NCBI RefSeq assembly: GCF_016901015.1
Contig: NZ_JAFEUP010000002.1
Span: 186,001-250,000 of the forward strand
Source: Zestomonas insulae
Lineage (GTDB): Bacteria; Pseudomonadota; Gammaproteobacteria; Pseudomonadales; Pseudomonadaceae
Reading direction: 5' to 3'
DNA: 64,000 nt
Positions 50,645-61,634 of the stretch are shown here, in pieces. Each line of letters begins with the position of its first letter. Positions within the stretch are counted from its first letter, which is position 1. The notes beneath the pieces were generated by a model. That model was given only the letters and a program-made list of their open reading frames with translations. It did no database searches and was not told the DNA's origin. Position numbers and translations under genes: made by a program.

Positions 50645-52069
50645 ATGTCTGTGAGACTGAAATCCTGCTTGTCTGTAGTGGCTGGGCTGCTAATGCTCGG
50701 TCAGGCTTTGGTGGCGAATGCTCAACTGCCGGACTTTACCCCCTTGGTAGAGCAGGCGGCGCCAGCGGTGGTGAACATCAGTACGCGACAGAAGGTGCCA
50801 GAGCGCGTATCGAGTGCGCAGATGCCCGATCTGGAGGGGCTGCCGCCGATGTTCCGTGAGTTCTTCGAGCGCAACATGCCGCAGGGGCCGCGCAATCCGG
50901 GCGGCGGTGGGCGTCAGCGCGAGGCGCAGTCGCTGGGCTCGGGCTTCATCATCTCGGCGGACGGCTACATCCTCACCAACAACCATGTGGTGGCCGACGC
51001 CGATGAAATCATCGTGCGCCTGTCCGATCGCAGCGAGCTGCAGGCCAAGTTGATCGGCGCCGATCCGCGCACCGACGTGGCGCTGCTCAAGGTTGAAGGC
51101 AAGGACCTGCCCACGGTCAAGCTCGGCAAGTCGGACGCCCTCAAAGTCGGCGAGTGGGTGCTGGCCATTGGCTCGCCGTTCGGCTTCGATCACTCGGTGA
51201 CCGCCGGTATCGTCAGCGCCAAGGGTCGCAGCCTGCCCAACGAGAGCTATGTACCGTTCATTCAAACCGACGTGGCGATCAACCCCGGTAACTCTGGAGG
51301 TCCGCTGTTCAACCTGAATGGCGAAGTGGTCGGCATCAACTCGCAGATTTTCACCCGCTCTGGCGGCTTTATGGGTCTGTCGTTCGCCATTCCGATCGAC
51401 GTGGCGCTGGATGTGTCGAATCAGCTGAAGAAGGACGGCAAGGTCAGTCGCGGCTGGCTCGGTGTGGTCATTCAGGAAGTGAACAAGGACCTCGCCGAGT
51501 CGTTCGGCCTGGACAAGCCGGCGGGTGCGCTGGTGGCGCAGATCATGGAAGACGGTCCGGCGGCCAAGAGCGGCCTGCAGGTCGGTGACGTGATCCTCAG
51601 CCTGAATGGTCAGCCAATCGTCATGTCGGCGGATCTGCCGCATTTGGTCGGCGGCCTGAAGCCTGGCGCCAAGGCGACAATGGAGATCGTTCGGGAAGGT
51701 GCGCGCAAGAACCTGGATGTCACGGTGGGTACGCTGCCGGCCGAAGGCGACGAAGAAGTTGCCGGTGGTGTGCCGGGCGCCGAACGCAGCAGCAATCGCC
51801 TGGGCGTCACCGTTGCCGAGTTGAGCGCCGAGCAGCGGAAGGCGCTGGACATCAAGGGCGGCGTGGTCATTAAGGAGGTCCTGGAAGGACCGGCCGCACT
51901 GATCGGGCTGCGTCCGGGCGATGTGATCACCCACCTGAACAATCAGGCCATCGATTCGATTCAGGAATTCACCAAGGTTGCCCAGTCACTGCCGAAGAAT
52001 CGCTCGGTTTCGATGCGCGTGCTGCGTGAGGGGCGAGCCAGTTTCATTACCTTCAAACTGGCCGAATAG
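50645..52069 (+). CDS. mucD: DegP/HtrA-like periplasmic serine protease MucD
   Basis: This 474-residue protease has a signal peptide ([20 protein letters not shown], cleaved near ANA/QLPDF). Its trypsin-like domain shows the triad His in [10 protein letters not shown], Asp in [12 protein letters not shown] and Ser in [11 protein letters not shown]. Two PDZ domains follow (about residues 265-360 and 380-470). It degrades misfolded envelope proteins and dampens AlgU activation. Despite co-transcription with mucC, it starts 31 bases later with a GGGGAGT site. A strong terminator follows, which ends the operon. Confidence 0.96.
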   Translation: MSVRLKSCLSVVAGLLMLGQALVANAQLPDFTPLVEQAAPAVVNISTRQKVPERVSSAQMPDLEGLPPMFREFFERNMPQGPRNPGGGGRQREAQSLGSGFIISADGYILTNNHVVADADEIIVRLSDRSELQAKLIGADPRTDVALLKVEGKDLPTVKLGKSDALKVGEWVLAIGSPFGFDHSVTAGIVSAKGRSLPNESYVPFIQTDVAINPGNSGGPLFNLNGEVVGINSQIFTRSGGFMGLSFAIPIDVALDVSNQLKKDGKVSRGWLGVVIQEVNKDLAESFGLDKPAGALVAQIMEDGPAAKSGLQVGDVILSLNGQPIVMSADLPHLVGGLKPGAKATMEIVREGARKNLDVTVGTLPAEGDEEVAGGVPGAERSSNRLGVTVAELSAEQRKALDIKGGVVIKEVLEGPAALIGLRPGDVITHLNNQAIDSIQEFTKVAQSLPKNRSVSMRVLREGRASFITFKLAE

Positions 52070-52083
52070 ACGGCGCGGTAAGC

Positions 52084-52111
52084 AAAAAGGGCGGTCTTGA
52101 CCGCCCTTTTT
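52084..52111 (+). terminator. Rho-independent terminator of the algU-mucD operon
   Basis: AAAAAGGGCGGT-CTTG-ACCGCCCTTTTT forms a 12-bp stem with a 4-base loop and a T-run, 14 bases after the mucD stop. The symmetric A and T tracts would allow termination on both strands. Confidence 0.95.
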
Positions 52112-52221
52112 CATGCGTGCCGTCTGGCTATCGGTGGTGGCTGGCGGACCGTCGATCAGGTAGAATCCCCGGCTATTTTTCCGGTGGCAACCTGCTTCCT
52201 GGCCTTTGTGAGTGTCGATCC

Positions 52222-54021
52222 GTGAGTGACCTGAGTCATATCCGCAATTTCTCCATCATCGCCCATATCGACCATGGCAAGTCGACGCTGGCCGATCGCT
52301 TCATTCAGATGTGTGGCGGTCTCAGCGAACGAGAAATGGAGGCCCAGGTCCTGGATTCCATGGATCTCGAGCGCGAGCGCGGGATCACCATCAAGGCGCA
52401 CAGCGTGACCCTGTACTACAAGGCGCGCGACGGCAAAACCTACCAGCTGAACTTCATCGACACCCCCGGGCACGTCGACTTCACCTATGAAGTCAGCCGC
52501 TCGCTGGCAGCCTGCGAGGGTGCTTTGCTGGTCGTCGATGCCGGTCAGGGGGTGGAAGCGCAGTCGGTGGCCAACTGCTACACGGCCATCGAGCAAGGCC
52601 TCGAGGTCATGCCGGTCCTGAACAAGATGGACCTGCCGCAGGCGGATCCGGACAAGGTCAAGGGCGAAATCGAGCACATCATCGGTATTGATGCCACGGA
52701 CGCCGTGGCCTGCAGTGCCAAGAGCGGCATGGGCGTCGACGAAGTGCTCGAGCGTCTGGTTGAGGTAATCCCTGCACCGACCGGCGATATCGATGCCCCG
52801 CTGCAAGCGCTGATCATCGACTCGTGGTTCGACAACTACCTCGGTGTGGTCTCCTTGGTGCGCGTGCGTCATGGCCGCATCAAGAAAGGCGACAAGGTGC
52901 TGGTCAAGTCCACTGGCAAGGTTCACCAGGTGGACAGTGTCGGCGTCTTCACCCCGAAGCACACCGCCACCGAAGACCTCAAGGCCGGCGAAGTGGGCTT
53001 CATCATCGCCGGTATCAAGGACATTCATGGCGCCCCGGTTGGCGACACCCTGACCCTGTCGAGTACCCCGGACGTCGACGTGCTGCCTGGCTTCCAGCGG
53101 GTCAAGCCGCAGGTCTATGCCGGCCTGTTCCCGGTCAGCTCCGATGACTTTGAAGATTTCCGCGAAGCGCTGCAGAAGCTGACCCTCAACGATGCCGCGT
53201 TGCAGTACGAGCCGGAGAGTTCCGAGGCCCTCGGCTTTGGCTTCCGCATAGGCTTCCTCGGCATGCTGCACATGGAGATCATCCAGGAGCGCCTGGAGCG
53301 CGAGTACGACCTGGACCTGATCACCACCGCACCGACCGTGGTGTTCGAGGTGGTGATGAAGAACGGTGAGACGATCTACGTCGATAACCCGTCCAAGCTG
53401 CCGGATCTGTCGTCGGTCGAGGATATGCGTGAGCCGATCGTGCGCGCCAACATCCTCGTGCCGCAGGAGCACCTGGGCAACGTCATCACCCTGTGCATCG
53501 AGAAGCGCGGTGTGCAGCGCGACATGCAATTCCTCAGCAGCCAGGTGCAGGTCAGCTACGACCTGCCGATGAACGAGGTGGTGCTGGACTTCTTCGACCG
53601 CCTGAAGTCGGTCAGCCGTGGCTATGCCTCGCTGGACTACAGCTTCGATCGTTTCGAAAGTGCCAATCTGGTCAAGCTGGATGTGCTGATCAACGGCGAG
53701 AAGGTCGATGCCTTGGCGCTGATCGTGCATCGCGACAAAGCCCACTACAAAGGCCGCGCGCTGACCGAGAAGATGAAAGAGCTGATCCCGCGGCAGATGT
53801 TCGACGTGGCGATCCAGGCAGCAATCGGCGGGCAGATCGTGGCGCGGACCACGGTCAAAGCGCTCAGGAAGAACGTGCTGGCTAAATGCTACGGTGGCGA
53901 CGTCAGTCGTAAGAAAAAGCTGCTGGAGAAGCAGAAGGCCGGTAAGAAACGTATGAAACAGGTCGGCAGCGTGGAAATTCCGCAGGAAGCCTTCCTCGCC
54001 GTACTCAAGGTGGATAGCTAA
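52222..54021 (+). CDS. lepA: Elongation factor 4 (LepA)
   Basis: This 599-residue GTPase acts on the ribosome as EF4, back-translocating or helping initiation and biogenesis. G motifs are visible: AHIDHGKST (G1), DTPGHVDF (G3) and [10 protein letters not shown] (G4). Domains II and III follow, and the EF4-specific C-terminal domain with [20 protein letters not shown] lies near the end. It starts with GTG at 52222 ([20 protein letters not shown]); the longer in-frame start at 52117 would overlap the mucD terminator region and is not believed. lepB follows after 5 bases. Confidence 0.96.
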   Translation: MSDLSHIRNFSIIAHIDHGKSTLADRFIQMCGGLSEREMEAQVLDSMDLERERGITIKAHSVTLYYKARDGKTYQLNFIDTPGHVDFTYEVSRSLAACEGALLVVDAGQGVEAQSVANCYTAIEQGLEVMPVLNKMDLPQADPDKVKGEIEHIIGIDATDAVACSAKSGMGVDEVLERLVEVIPAPTGDIDAPLQALIIDSWFDNYLGVVSLVRVRHGRIKKGDKVLVKSTGKVHQVDSVGVFTPKHTATEDLKAGEVGFIIAGIKDIHGAPVGDTLTLSSTPDVDVLPGFQRVKPQVYAGLFPVSSDDFEDFREALQKLTLNDAALQYEPESSEALGFGFRIGFLGMLHMEIIQERLEREYDLDLITTAPTVVFEVVMKNGETIYVDNPSKLPDLSSVEDMREPIVRANILVPQEHLGNVITLCIEKRGVQRDMQFLSSQVQVSYDLPMNEVVLDFFDRLKSVSRGYASLDYSFDRFESANLVKLDVLINGEKVDALALIVHRDKAHYKGRALTEKMKELIPRQMFDVAIQAAIGGQIVARTTVKALRKNVLAKCYGGDVSRKKKLLEKQKAGKKRMKQVGSVEIPQEAFLAVLKVDS

Positions 54022-54026
54022 GACTC

Positions 54027-54881
54027 ATGTCGATCAATTTCCCTCTGTTGCTGGTCATCGCGGTGGCCGTCTGCGGTCTGCTCGCGCTTATCGATCTGAT
54101 CCTGCTGGCGCCGCGCCGGCGCGCCGCCATCGCCACCTACGAAGGGCAGGTGGGTGAGCCGGACATCGCAGTGATCGAGCGCCTGAACAAAGAACCGATG
54201 CTGGTGGAATACGGCAAGTCGTTCTTTCCGGTGCTGGCCATCGTGCTGGTGCTGCGCTCGTTCCTGGTCGAGCCGTTCCAGATTCCGTCCGGTTCGATGA
54301 AGCCGACCCTGGAAGTGGGTGATTTCATCTTGGTCAACAAGTTCGCCTACGGCATCCGGTTGCCGGTGATCGATACCAAGGTGATCGAAGTGGGCGATCC
54401 GCAACGTGGTGACGTGATGGTGTTCCGCTACCCGAGCGATCCGAACATCAACTACATCAAGCGGGTGATCGGCCTGCCGGGTGACACCGTTCGCTATACC
54501 ACCGACAAGCGGCTGTTCATCAACGGGCAGTCGGTGGCTGAGACCATGCTCGGTGAAGAGCCTGGCAGCCTGGGCACCACGGTGCTGTATAAGGAGAAGT
54601 TGGGCGCTGTCGAGCACCAGATTCGCAAGGAAATGGGTCGCTACCGCATCGAGCCGGGTCGTGAGTGGAAGGTGCCTGCCGAGCACTATTTCATGATGGG
54701 CGACAACCGCGACAACTCCAACGACAGCCGCTACTGGAATGACCCGAAGATTCCGAAGCAGCTGCTGGGCATGGTCCCGGACCGCAATATCGTCGGCAAG
54801 GCCTTCGCCGTCTGGCTCAGTTGGCCGGACCCGAAATTGCGCAGCGTGCCTAACTTCTCCCGGGTTGGCGTGATCCACTAG
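54027..54881 (+). CDS. lepB: Signal peptidase I
   Basis: This 284-residue inner-membrane protease removes signal peptides from exported proteins. Two N-terminal transmembrane segments (about residues 4-24 and 62-80) anchor it. The Ser-Lys dyad is in FQIPSGSMKPTL and in NYIKRVIGLPGD; box E is GDNRDNSNDSRYW. The length is usual for Pseudomonas. It is co-transcribed with lepA, 5 bases upstream, and precedes the DUF4845 gene by 110 bases, where a separate promoter may lie. Confidence 0.96.
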   Translation: MSINFPLLLVIAVAVCGLLALIDLILLAPRRRAAIATYEGQVGEPDIAVIERLNKEPMLVEYGKSFFPVLAIVLVLRSFLVEPFQIPSGSMKPTLEVGDFILVNKFAYGIRLPVIDTKVIEVGDPQRGDVMVFRYPSDPNINYIKRVIGLPGDTVRYTTDKRLFINGQSVAETMLGEEPGSLGTTVLYKEKLGAVEHQIRKEMGRYRIEPGREWKVPAEHYFMMGDNRDNSNDSRYWNDPKIPKQLLGMVPDRNIVGKAFAVWLSWPDPKLRSVPNFSRVGVIH

Positions 54882-54991
54882 CCACTGCGTAGTTATGTCG
54901 GCAGCGGTGCTGTTCACCTACGCACCGCTCGGCCTATATAGTTTTCCTGCTGGCTTCTGCTATTCCAATAACACAGACATTGAGGTCGATC

Positions 54992-55369
54992 ATGGCATTT
55001 GCGCGTTCGCAGCGGGGCTTGTCGGTGCTGGGCTGGTTGATGGCGTTGGCCGTGGTGGCCTTCGTGGCCAGTGCGGTGTTCAAGATGCTCCCGCATTACC
55101 TGGACTACATGGCCTTGGAAAAGGCAATCACCTCGGTGGAAACCGACAAGGCGGCGGATATCCGCACCATCCCCGAGTTCTACACGCGAGTCGGCAAGAG
55201 CATGGAGGTCAACGGCATTCGTGACCTGGACATGGAGAAAGCGTTGGACGTGAAAATCGAGAACAACGAGTTCCGTGCTCATCTCAAATATGAGCGACGC
55301 GAGCCGCTGATCCAGAATCTCGATCTGGTGGCACGGTTCGACAAAGAATTCCGCGTGCGCATGCCGTGA
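54992..55369 (+). CDS. DUF4845 single-pass membrane protein
   Basis: This 125-residue protein starts at ATG 54992 after a GAGGT site (an in-frame TTG at 54980 is possible). An N-terminal transmembrane segment (about residues 11-32, [21 protein letters not shown]) follows a pilin-like basic start MAFARSQRG. The soluble part is small and mixed alpha/beta with [19 protein letters not shown]. Its place between lepB and rnc is conserved in Pseudomonas and other gamma-proteobacteria. Its stop overlaps the rnc start. The role is unknown; the name reflects only the family. Confidence 0.85.
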   Translation: MAFARSQRGLSVLGWLMALAVVAFVASAVFKMLPHYLDYMALEKAITSVETDKAADIRTIPEFYTRVGKSMEVNGIRDLDMEKALDVKIENNEFRAHLKYERREPLIQNLDLVARFDKEFRVRMP

Positions 55370-56061
55370 GCTCATCCCTGCCCCTCAGTCGCCTTGAGCG
55401 CCAACTCGGCCATACCTTCGGCAATCCGGACCTGATGGTCCTGGCGCTCACCCACCGCAGTTTTGCCGGACGCAACAATGAGCGTCTGGAGTTCCTCGGC
55501 GATGCCATCCTCAACTTCGTGGCCGGCGAAGCGCTGTTCTCGCGCTTTCCGCAGGCCCGCGAGGGGCAGCTGTCGCGCTTGCGTGCGCGGCTGGTGAAGG
55601 GCGAGACCCTGGCGCGCCTGGCGCGGGGCTTCGATCTGGGCGAATACTTGCGCCTGGGTTCGGGCGAGCTGAAAAGCGGTGGCTACCGGCGGGAGTCGAT
55701 CCTCGCCGATGCCCTCGAGGCACTGATCGGGGCGATCTACCTGGACGCCGGGATGGATGTGGCCCGTGAGCGCGTGCTGGCCTGGCTTACGGGAGAGCTG
55801 GACGGGCTGACCCTGGTCGACACCAACAAGGACCCGAAGACCCGCCTGCAGGAGTTTCTCCAGTCGCGCGGTTGTGAACTGCCACGCTATAGCGTGCTGG
55901 ATATTCAGGGCGAACCGCATTGCCGGACCTTCGTGGTCGAGTGCGAGATCGCATTGCTCAACGACAAGACCCTGGGGCAGGGCGGCAGCCGGCGTATCGC
56001 CGAGCAGGTCGCCGCCACCGCAGCTCTGATCGCCCTTGGCGTGGAGAATGGCCATGACTGA
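55366..56061 (+). CDS. rnc: Ribonuclease III
   Basis: This 231-residue enzyme cuts double-stranded RNA in rRNA and message processing. The catalytic signature [15 protein letters not shown] and the second acidic site in [18 protein letters not shown] are present. The C-terminal dsRNA-binding domain (about 155-225) has the [17 protein letters not shown] helix. It starts with GTG at 55366, overlapping the DUF4845 stop by four bases, and its end overlaps the start of era by eight bases or more. The tight overlap keeps rnc and era levels coupled. Confidence 0.96.
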   Translation: MSSSLPLSRLERQLGHTFGNPDLMVLALTHRSFAGRNNERLEFLGDAILNFVAGEALFSRFPQAREGQLSRLRARLVKGETLARLARGFDLGEYLRLGSGELKSGGYRRESILADALEALIGAIYLDAGMDVARERVLAWLTGELDGLTLVDTNKDPKTRLQEFLQSRGCELPRYSVLDIQGEPHCRTFVVECEIALLNDKTLGQGGSRRIAEQVAATAALIALGVENGHD

Positions 56062-56956
56062 TTCATCCGTGTCGCGCTGCGGCTATGTGGCCATCGTTGG
56101 TCGTCCCAACGTCGGCAAATCCACCCTGCTGAACCACATCCTCGGCCAGAAGCTGGCGATCACCTCGCGCAAACCGCAAACCACGCGGCACAACATGCTA
56201 GGGATCAAGACCGAGGGCAACGTGCAGGCCATCTACGTCGATACACCCGGCCTGCACAAACACAGCGAGAAAGCGCTCAATCGCTACATGAACAAGAGTG
56301 CGTCGGCGGCGCTGAAGGACGTCGACGTGGTGGTGTTCGTCGTCGACCGCATGCGCTGGACCGAAGAGGATCAGATGGTCCTCGATCGCGTCGTGCATGT
56401 GCGCTGCCCGGTGCTGCTCGCAGTGAACAAGACTGACCGCCTCGACGACAAGGGCGAGCTGATTCCCCACCTCGGCTGGTTGCAGGAGCAGCTGCCGAAC
56501 GCGGAGATCGTACCGATCTCCGCGCTGCAGCTGCACAACCTCGACACCCTCGAGCGCCTGGTGGCCGAGCGCCTGCCGGAAGGCGAGCACATGTACCCGG
56601 ACGATCAGATCACCGACCGCTCCAGCCGCTTCCTGGCGGCGGAGATGGTGCGTGAGAAGGTCATGCGCCAGCTCGGTGCCGAGCTGCCCTACCAGGTCAC
56701 CGTCGAGGTCGAGGAATTCAAGCAAGAAGGCCGTCTGCTGCACATTCATGCGCTGATCCTGGTCGAGCGCGATGGTCAGAAGAAGATCATCATCGGCGAC
56801 AAGGGCGAGCGCATCAAAAGCATCGGTACCGCTGCGCGCAAGGACATGGAAGTGCTGTTCGACTCCAAGGTCATGCTCAACCTGTGGGTCAAGGTGAAGG
56901 GCGGCTGGTCCGACGACGAGCGCGCCTTGCGTTCGCTGGGCTACAACGACTTCTAA
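56054..56956 (+). CDS. era: GTPase Era
   Basis: This 300-residue GTPase helps assemble the 30S ribosome and binds 16S rRNA. GTPase motifs: [16 protein letters not shown] (G1), DTPGLH (G3) and [10 protein letters not shown] (G4). The C-terminal KH domain with [20 protein letters not shown] (about 240-290) is present. I choose ATG 56054 ([16 protein letters not shown]); ATG 56048, six bases upstream, or TTG 56036 would add only a few residues. recO starts 4 bases after its stop. Confidence 0.95.
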   Translation: MTDSSVSRCGYVAIVGRPNVGKSTLLNHILGQKLAITSRKPQTTRHNMLGIKTEGNVQAIYVDTPGLHKHSEKALNRYMNKSASAALKDVDVVVFVVDRMRWTEEDQMVLDRVVHVRCPVLLAVNKTDRLDDKGELIPHLGWLQEQLPNAEIVPISALQLHNLDTLERLVAERLPEGEHMYPDDQITDRSSRFLAAEMVREKVMRQLGAELPYQVTVEVEEFKQEGRLLHIHALILVERDGQKKIIIGDKGERIKSIGTAARKDMEVLFDSKVMLNLWVKVKGGWSDDERALRSLGYNDF

Positions 56957-56959
56957 GGC

Positions 56960-57658
56960 ATGCAGGCCAGCCCCGCGCCGGCGTTTGTCCTGCACAGCCG
57001 GGCCTACCGGGAAAGCAGCGCGCTGGTCGATCTTTTTACCCCGCAAGGGCGACTGCGCGCCGTCCTGCGCAATGCGCGGGGTAAGTCCGGCACGCTGGCC
57101 AGACCGTTCCTGCTGCTTGAGATCGAACTGCGCGGACGTGGCGAGCTGAAGAACGTCGCCCGCCTGGAAAGCGCCGGGATCCCCAACCTGCTGACCGGCG
57201 AGCCGCTGTTCAGTGGTCTCTACCTGAATGAACTGCTGATCCGCCTGTTACCGGCGGAGGACCCGCATCCGCTGCTGTTCGATCACTACGCGGCGACGCT
57301 GCAGGCGCTGGCCGCCGGCCGGCCGCTGGAACCGCTGTTGCGGGCCTTCGAATGGCGGTTGCTGGACGAGCTGGGCTATGGTTTCGCCCTGGATCACGAC
57401 CTGCATGGCGAGCCGGTGGCCGCCGACGGCTTGTACCGCTTGCTGCCGGATGCCGGTCTGGAGCGCATCGAACTGCTCCAGCCTGGTCTGTTTCATGGCC
57501 GCGAGCTGCTGGCCCTGGCCGAGGCCGACTGGGCGGCCAGTGGTGCTCTGGCGGCGGCCAAGCGCCTAATGCGCCAGGCGCTCGCTCCGCATCTCGGCGG
57601 CCGGCCCCTGGTCAGCCGCGAACTCTTCATGTCTCTCAAGGAGTCTTCTCGTGACTGA
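56960..57658 (+). CDS. recO: DNA repair protein RecO
   Basis: This 232-residue protein loads RecA onto SSB-covered DNA with RecR. The N-terminal OB fold is visible as [20 protein letters not shown] and [15 protein letters not shown]. The helical C-terminal part has no zinc-finger cysteines, which is normal for many gamma-proteobacteria. It starts at ATG 56960, 4 bases after era. The end overlaps the pdxJ start by 8 bases, another sign that rnc-era-recO-pdxJ form one unit. Confidence 0.93.
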   Translation: MQASPAPAFVLHSRAYRESSALVDLFTPQGRLRAVLRNARGKSGTLARPFLLLEIELRGRGELKNVARLESAGIPNLLTGEPLFSGLYLNELLIRLLPAEDPHPLLFDHYAATLQALAAGRPLEPLLRAFEWRLLDELGYGFALDHDLHGEPVAADGLYRLLPDAGLERIELLQPGLFHGRELLALAEADWAASGALAAAKRLMRQALAPHLGGRPLVSRELFMSLKESSRD

Positions 57659-58397
57659 TGCCAATCGAATCCTGCTCGGCGTGAACATCGATCACGTCGC
57701 CACCCTGCGCCAGGCGCGCGGCACGCGCTATCCCGATCCGCTGAAGGCGGCTCTGGATGCCGAAGAGGCCGGCGCCGACGGTATCACCCTGCACCTGCGC
57801 GAGGATCGCCGGCACATCCAGGACCACGACGTGCGCCGCTTCAAGGAGGCGCTGCAGACGCGGATGAACTTCGAGATTGGCGTCACCGAGGAGATGCTCG
57901 CGTTTGCCGAGAGCATTCGCCCCGAGCATGTCTGCCTGGTGCCGGAAAATCGCGCCGAGCTGACCACCGAAGGCGGTCTCGACGTGCTGGGTCAGGAGGC
58001 GCGCATCCGCGCGGCGGTCGAGCGCCTGAGTCGGGTCGGTTGCGAGGTGTCGCTGTTCATCGATGCCGACGAGCAGCAGATCGAGGCGTCGCGCCGCGTC
58101 GGTGCGCCGGCCATCGAACTGCACACCGGGCGTTATGCCGAGGCGCACAACCCGGCCGAAGCGGCCCGCGAATTGGCACGGATTCGCGACGGCGTTGCCT
58201 GCGGCCTGAGCCATGGGCTGATCGTCAACGCCGGTCACGGCCTGCACTACCACAACAGCGAGCCCGTGGCGGCGATCGCCGGGATCAACGAGCTGAACAT
58301 CGGGCACGCCATCGTCGCCCACGCGCTGTTTGTCGGTTTCAAGACGGCGGTGGCGGAGATGAAGGCGCTGATCGTCGCGGCGGCTGCACGCGGCTGA
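57651..58397 (+). CDS. pdxJ: Pyridoxine 5'-phosphate synthase
   Basis: This 248-residue TIM-barrel enzyme makes pyridoxine 5'-phosphate from 3-amino-2-oxopropyl phosphate and deoxyxylulose phosphate. The N-terminal signature [16 protein letters not shown] and the second signature [18 protein letters not shown] match the family. The phosphate-binding [18 protein letters not shown] lies near the end of the barrel. It starts at GTG 57651 and overlaps recO by 8 bases. The pairing recO-pdxJ is common. A hairpin beyond its stop separates it from the convergent cmoB. Confidence 0.96.
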   Translation: MTDANRILLGVNIDHVATLRQARGTRYPDPLKAALDAEEAGADGITLHLREDRRHIQDHDVRRFKEALQTRMNFEIGVTEEMLAFAESIRPEHVCLVPENRAELTTEGGLDVLGQEARIRAAVERLSRVGCEVSLFIDADEQQIEASRRVGAPAIELHTGRYAEAHNPAEAARELARIRDGVACGLSHGLIVNAGHGLHYHNSEPVAAIAGINELNIGHAIVAHALFVGFKTAVAEMKALIVAAAARG

Positions 58398-58446
58398 ACC
58401 CGCAGGGGGAGGGTCGCGATAGCCAGCGGCATCGCTACGCTTCTCG

Positions 58447-58473
58447 CCCTAGGCGGTCCCGCCCACCCTAGGG
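58447..58473. terminator. Bidirectional hairpin between pdxJ and cmoB
   Basis: CCCTAGG (58447-58453) and CCTAGGG (58467-58473) bracket an inner GGCGG-TC-CCGCC hairpin. It spans the cmoB stop codon and could end both convergent genes. There is no T-run. Confidence 0.45.
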
Positions 58474-59436
58474 TTTGCTGGCGATCAGTACTGCCCGCGC
58501 CGGTGCCGGCAGACCTTCGACAGTGCGGCCGTGGTCGCTTGGATCGAGGAAGTCGGGCAGCGACTGGAAGCGCATCCACTCGGTGCTGCGCTGCTCGTCG
58601 ACGCTGGTCAGGTTGACATCGACGCAGCGCACATCGACGAAGCCGGCGCGACGCAGCCACAGCTCCAGCGCCGGAACTGATGGTAGAAACCAGACGTTGC
58701 GCATCTGTGCGTAACGATCCTCCGGTACCAGCACCTGCTGGGCGTCGCCTTCGACCACCAGGGTTTCTAGAACCAGCTCGCCGCCTTTGCGCAGGCAATC
58801 TTTCAGGGCGAGCAGATGGTCGATGGGCGAGCGGCGATGATAGAGAACGCCCATCGAGAACGTCGTGTCGAAGCCTTCCAGGCGTTCTGGCAGCTCCTCC
58901 AGGGTCAGCGGCAGGTGCCAGGCCGGCAGGTCGGGGAGCAGCTGCTTGAGGGCGAGGAACTGGCACATGAACAGCCAGTTGGGATCGACACCGACCACGC
59001 TGCCTGCACCCGCGCCGAGCATGCGCCACAGGTAGTAGCCATTGCCGCAGCCGACGTCGAGCACGCGCTTGCCGACCAGGTCGAGGTGCGGCGCGACGCG
59101 CGTCCATTTCCAGTCCGAACGCCATTCGGTGTCGATATGCACGCCGAACAGCTCGAAGGGCCCTTTGCGCCAGGGAATCAGGCCCTGCAAGGCGCTCTTG
59201 AGCTGCGCGCGCGTCGCGTCGCTGCATGCGCCGTCGAGGCTCAGGCTCTTGGCCAGTTCGACGTGCTCGGCTTGTAGCGCCGGCAGGGCGGCCAGCGCCG
59301 CGCCCCAGCGTTCGAGGTCGCCGTGGCCGGCGGCAAATTTGCGGTCGAGCTGGCCGGGTAAGTCGGCCGCCCAATCCTGCAGCGGTGTGCCGGCCAACTC
59401 TGCTTGCAGGCCGTCGAGGTCGAGTCTGGGGATCAT
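58468..59436 (-). CDS. cmoB: tRNA U34 carboxymethyltransferase CmoB
   Basis: This 322-residue SAM-dependent methyltransferase-fold enzyme transfers a carboxymethyl group from carboxy-SAM to 5-hydroxyuridine at position 34 of tRNAs, giving cmo5U. The SAM motif is [16 protein letters not shown] near residues 125-140. The CmoB-specific [20 protein letters not shown] precedes it, and [16 protein letters not shown] follows. The ATG at 59436 overlaps the cmoA end by four bases. The family-sized length supports this start rather than an in-frame start 33 bases earlier. Confidence 0.93.
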   Translation of the reverse strand: MIPRLDLDGLQAELAGTPLQDWAADLPGQLDRKFAAGHGDLERWGAALAALPALQAEHVELAKSLSLDGACSDATRAQLKSALQGLIPWRKGPFELFGVHIDTEWRSDWKWTRVAPHLDLVGKRVLDVGCGNGYYLWRMLGAGAGSVVGVDPNWLFMCQFLALKQLLPDLPAWHLPLTLEELPERLEGFDTTFSMGVLYHRRSPIDHLLALKDCLRKGGELVLETLVVEGDAQQVLVPEDRYAQMRNVWFLPSVPALELWLRRAGFVDVRCVDVNLTSVDEQRSTEWMRFQSLPDFLDPSDHGRTVEGLPAPARAVLIASKP

Positions 59437-60176
59437 GGCAGGGCGATCAGCGAGGCGAAGTTCAGGCACTGGAACCAGGGCACGACTTTGCGGAAGCCGG
59501 CGGCGAGCAGGCGTTCGCGGTGTTGCTCGAGGCTGTCCGGCTTCATCACGTTTTCGATGGCGTTGCGCTTCTGGGCAATCTCGAGTTCGCTGTAGCCGTT
59601 GGCGCGCTTGAAGGCGATGTGCAACTCGGTCAGCAACGCCTGCTGTTCGTCGTCCTCGAAGCGCAGCTTCTCCGAGAGGATCAGCGCGCCTCCCGGCAGT
59701 AGGGCCTGGCGGATGCGGCTGAGCAGCTCCAGACGGCGTTCCGGCTGGATGAACTGCAGGGTGAAGTTCATTGCCACCAACGAGGTGGGCTGCAGCGTCA
59801 GGCTGAGAATGTCGGCTTCGATCACTTCGGCCGGCAGCAACTCCTGGAACATCGCGTCCTGTGCATGCAGGTACTCGCTGCAGCGCTCGACCATCGCCGC
59901 CGAGTTGTCCACCGCGATCACCCGGCAGTCCGCGGTCTGCACGTGGCGGCGCAGGGCCTGGGTGACGGCGCCGAGCGAGCTGCCGAGGTCATACAGCACG
60001 CTGTGCGGTTGGGCGAACTGCGCGGCCAGCACGCCAATGTTCTCGACGATGGTCGGGTAGCCGGGCACCGAGCGCTTGATCATGTCCGGGAATACCCGCA
60101 CCACGGCTTCGTTGAACACGAAGTCGGGCACCCGTTCCAGGGGTTGGGCGAAGAGGCGATCAGGGTCTTGGCTCAC
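59433..60176 (-). CDS. cmoA: Carboxy-S-adenosyl-L-methionine synthase CmoA
   Basis: This 247-residue enzyme makes carboxy-SAM from SAM and prephenate for CmoB. It has the SAM-binding segment [20 protein letters not shown] and the CmoA-typical [18 protein letters not shown] and [14 protein letters not shown] start at GTG 60176 ([13 protein letters not shown]), which matches the usual N terminus; an in-frame ATG at 60218 would add an atypical extension. It is followed directly by cmoB with an ATGA overlap, so the two are a translationally coupled pair. A lipoprotein gene lies downstream-unrelated, 66 bases upstream. Confidence 0.94.
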   Translation of the reverse strand: MSQDPDRLFAQPLERVPDFVFNEAVVRVFPDMIKRSVPGYPTIVENIGVLAAQFAQPHSVLYDLGSSLGAVTQALRRHVQTADCRVIAVDNSAAMVERCSEYLHAQDAMFQELLPAEVIEADILSLTLQPTSLVAMNFTLQFIQPERRLELLSRIRQALLPGGALILSEKLRFEDDEQQALLTELHIAFKRANGYSELEIAQKRNAIENVMKPDSLEQHRERLLAAGFRKVVPWFQCLNFASLIALP

Positions 60177-60242
60177 GGCGAATCCGGCAACTGGCGAAAA
60201 GGCCGCCATTTTAGCCAAGAGCGGCGGCGAACCAAACTGCGC

Positions 60243-60815
60243 TCACTTCAACTGGTCGGAGAAAAACTCGCCGGCGCCCTGAATCGGCCCGAGCGGATTC
60301 TTCTTCACTAGCACCTTGCGGATGTTCGGCTCGCCGTTGCTGACCTTGTGCACCAGCACGTCATCGACCAGGACGAACACGGTGCGGAACGACCAGCCCT
60401 TGACCTCGCGCTGCTTGGAGAAGTTGAGCACGTCAGCCCAGAAACTGCCCACGCGCTGCGTGTCGGTCTTGGAAAACTCGAAGGCGTAGCCGATGCAGCG
60501 GTCCTTGGCTTCCAGGCACTTGATCAGGCCATCCGGCAGGTAGTCGATGGGGATATTCGGCTGCACGAACATCAGACGAATATCGACAAACGACAGCATC
60601 CGGCCGTTGCCCTGAGCCAGTGGGTCGAAGCCCAGGCTGAACAACTCTGCACGACTCGTCTTGCCGGGAACGGCTTGCGAATAGCGGATTTCCGTGTCCG
60701 TGTAGTCGCCGAACGGCGAGATAGTTTCATCGTGTTCGCTTGGCAGCAGGCTGCCACAGGCGGAAAGAAAAATACTGGCGACAACCACACCCAGACTGCG
60801 CAATCCCCTGCTCAT
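60243..60815 (-). CDS. Conserved lipoprotein of unknown function
   Basis: This 190-residue protein has a lipoprotein signal peptide with lipobox FLSAC (about residues 16-20), so it is membrane-anchored. The mature region has no known catalytic motif. Conserved-looking stretches include SQAVPGKTSRAELFSLGFDP, which resembles the SmpA/BamE-like start of small outer-membrane lipoproteins. A second half has FRTVFVLVDDVLVHKVSNG. A BamE-like fold is a guess only. It lies between yhhN-like and cmoA genes on the same strand, each separated by 65 bases or so. Confidence 0.7.
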   Translation of the reverse strand: MSRGLRSLGVVVASIFLSACGSLLPSEHDETISPFGDYTDTEIRYSQAVPGKTSRAELFSLGFDPLAQGNGRMLSFVDIRLMFVQPNIPIDYLPDGLIKCLEAKDRCIGYAFEFSKTDTQRVGSFWADVLNFSKQREVKGWSFRTVFVLVDDVLVHKVSNGEPNIRKVLVKKNPLGPIQGAGEFFSDQLK

Positions 60816-60880
60816 CTTGTTTTCTCCGCGGGCCTCTTCTTGCTATAGACGATCCGCCGAGGTTTTGCCGGAGTTACTTG

Positions 60881-61528
60881 TCAGGATGTGATCGTCGCTC
60901 TGCGCGAGAAGGCCGAGGCGGCGATGCCCCACTGGCCAAACCAGTAGGTGAGGATGATCGCGTAGTGCGCGCCAGCGAAGGGGCTGACGAAGCGGTTGAT
61001 GCCGATCAGGCTGTCGGAAAGCACAAACAGCGCCGCACCGACCGCCGCCAGCCAGGCGGAGCGCGCGCTGATGCCTGGCGTGCCGATGCGCGCCAGGGCC
61101 CGCCAGAGCATGGCACTGATGGTCAGCGCGTAGAGCGTCACGGGGATCAATAGCGGGCCGAGGCCGGCGCTGACAAGCAGGCTGAAGGTCGTTGCGCCGG
61201 CCAGCGCGGCGGGCAACAGGGCGAGCGGGGCCAGGCGGCGGTTATCGCTCAGGTAGGCGACCATGTAGGCCAGGTGGGCTAGCAGGAAGGCGCCGAGGCC
61301 GAACACGAACAGGTCGGCGGGCCACTGCAGGAGCATGTCGCCGGCCAGCGACAGCAGCAGACCGATGCTCAGCCAGCGGCGGTAGCTGTCAGCCGGCGCG
61401 CTGCGCAACCACAGCAGCAGGGCGATCACCGGCAGCGGCTTGCTCAGCAGGCACAGCCATGGGAGGCCGTTTGCCACGCCATAGAGAAAGGCGCCAGCGC
61501 CCAGAACCGCCAGAATCAGCCACCGCAT
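60881..61528 (-). CDS. YhhN family (lysoplasmalogenase-like) membrane protein
   Basis: This 215-residue integral membrane protein has about seven or eight hydrophobic helices and matches the YhhN/TMEM86 family. Conserved polar residues of the family can be seen in LSLAGDMLLQW, AHLAYMVAYLS and LFVLSDSLIGINRF. The eukaryotic member TMEM86B hydrolyses lysoplasmalogens; the bacterial function is unproven. It starts at ATG 61528 and precedes a lipoprotein gene on the same strand. No nearby gene suggests a substrate. Confidence 0.82.
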   Translation of the reverse strand: MRWLILAVLGAGAFLYGVANGLPWLCLLSKPLPVIALLLWLRSAPADSYRRWLSIGLLLSLAGDMLLQWPADLFVFGLGAFLLAHLAYMVAYLSDNRRLAPLALLPAALAGATTFSLLVSAGLGPLLIPVTLYALTISAMLWRALARIGTPGISARSAWLAAVGAALFVLSDSLIGINRFVSPFAGAHYAIILTYWFGQWGIAASAFSRRATITS

Positions 61529-61634
61529 CGTCGTATCCCTCGCCGAAAAAGGTGGCCACTATGCCCGGCAGCTTGGTCGACGCCCAGGCGCAGCGTGCCA
61601 GAGCGAAGCACATTTGACGCCGCGCAGGCTTAGT

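Noticed and set aside
58040-58471. Open frame overlapping the end of pdxJ on the plus strand
   Set aside because: It lies almost wholly inside pdxJ in another frame, is Arg-rich and shows no start signal.
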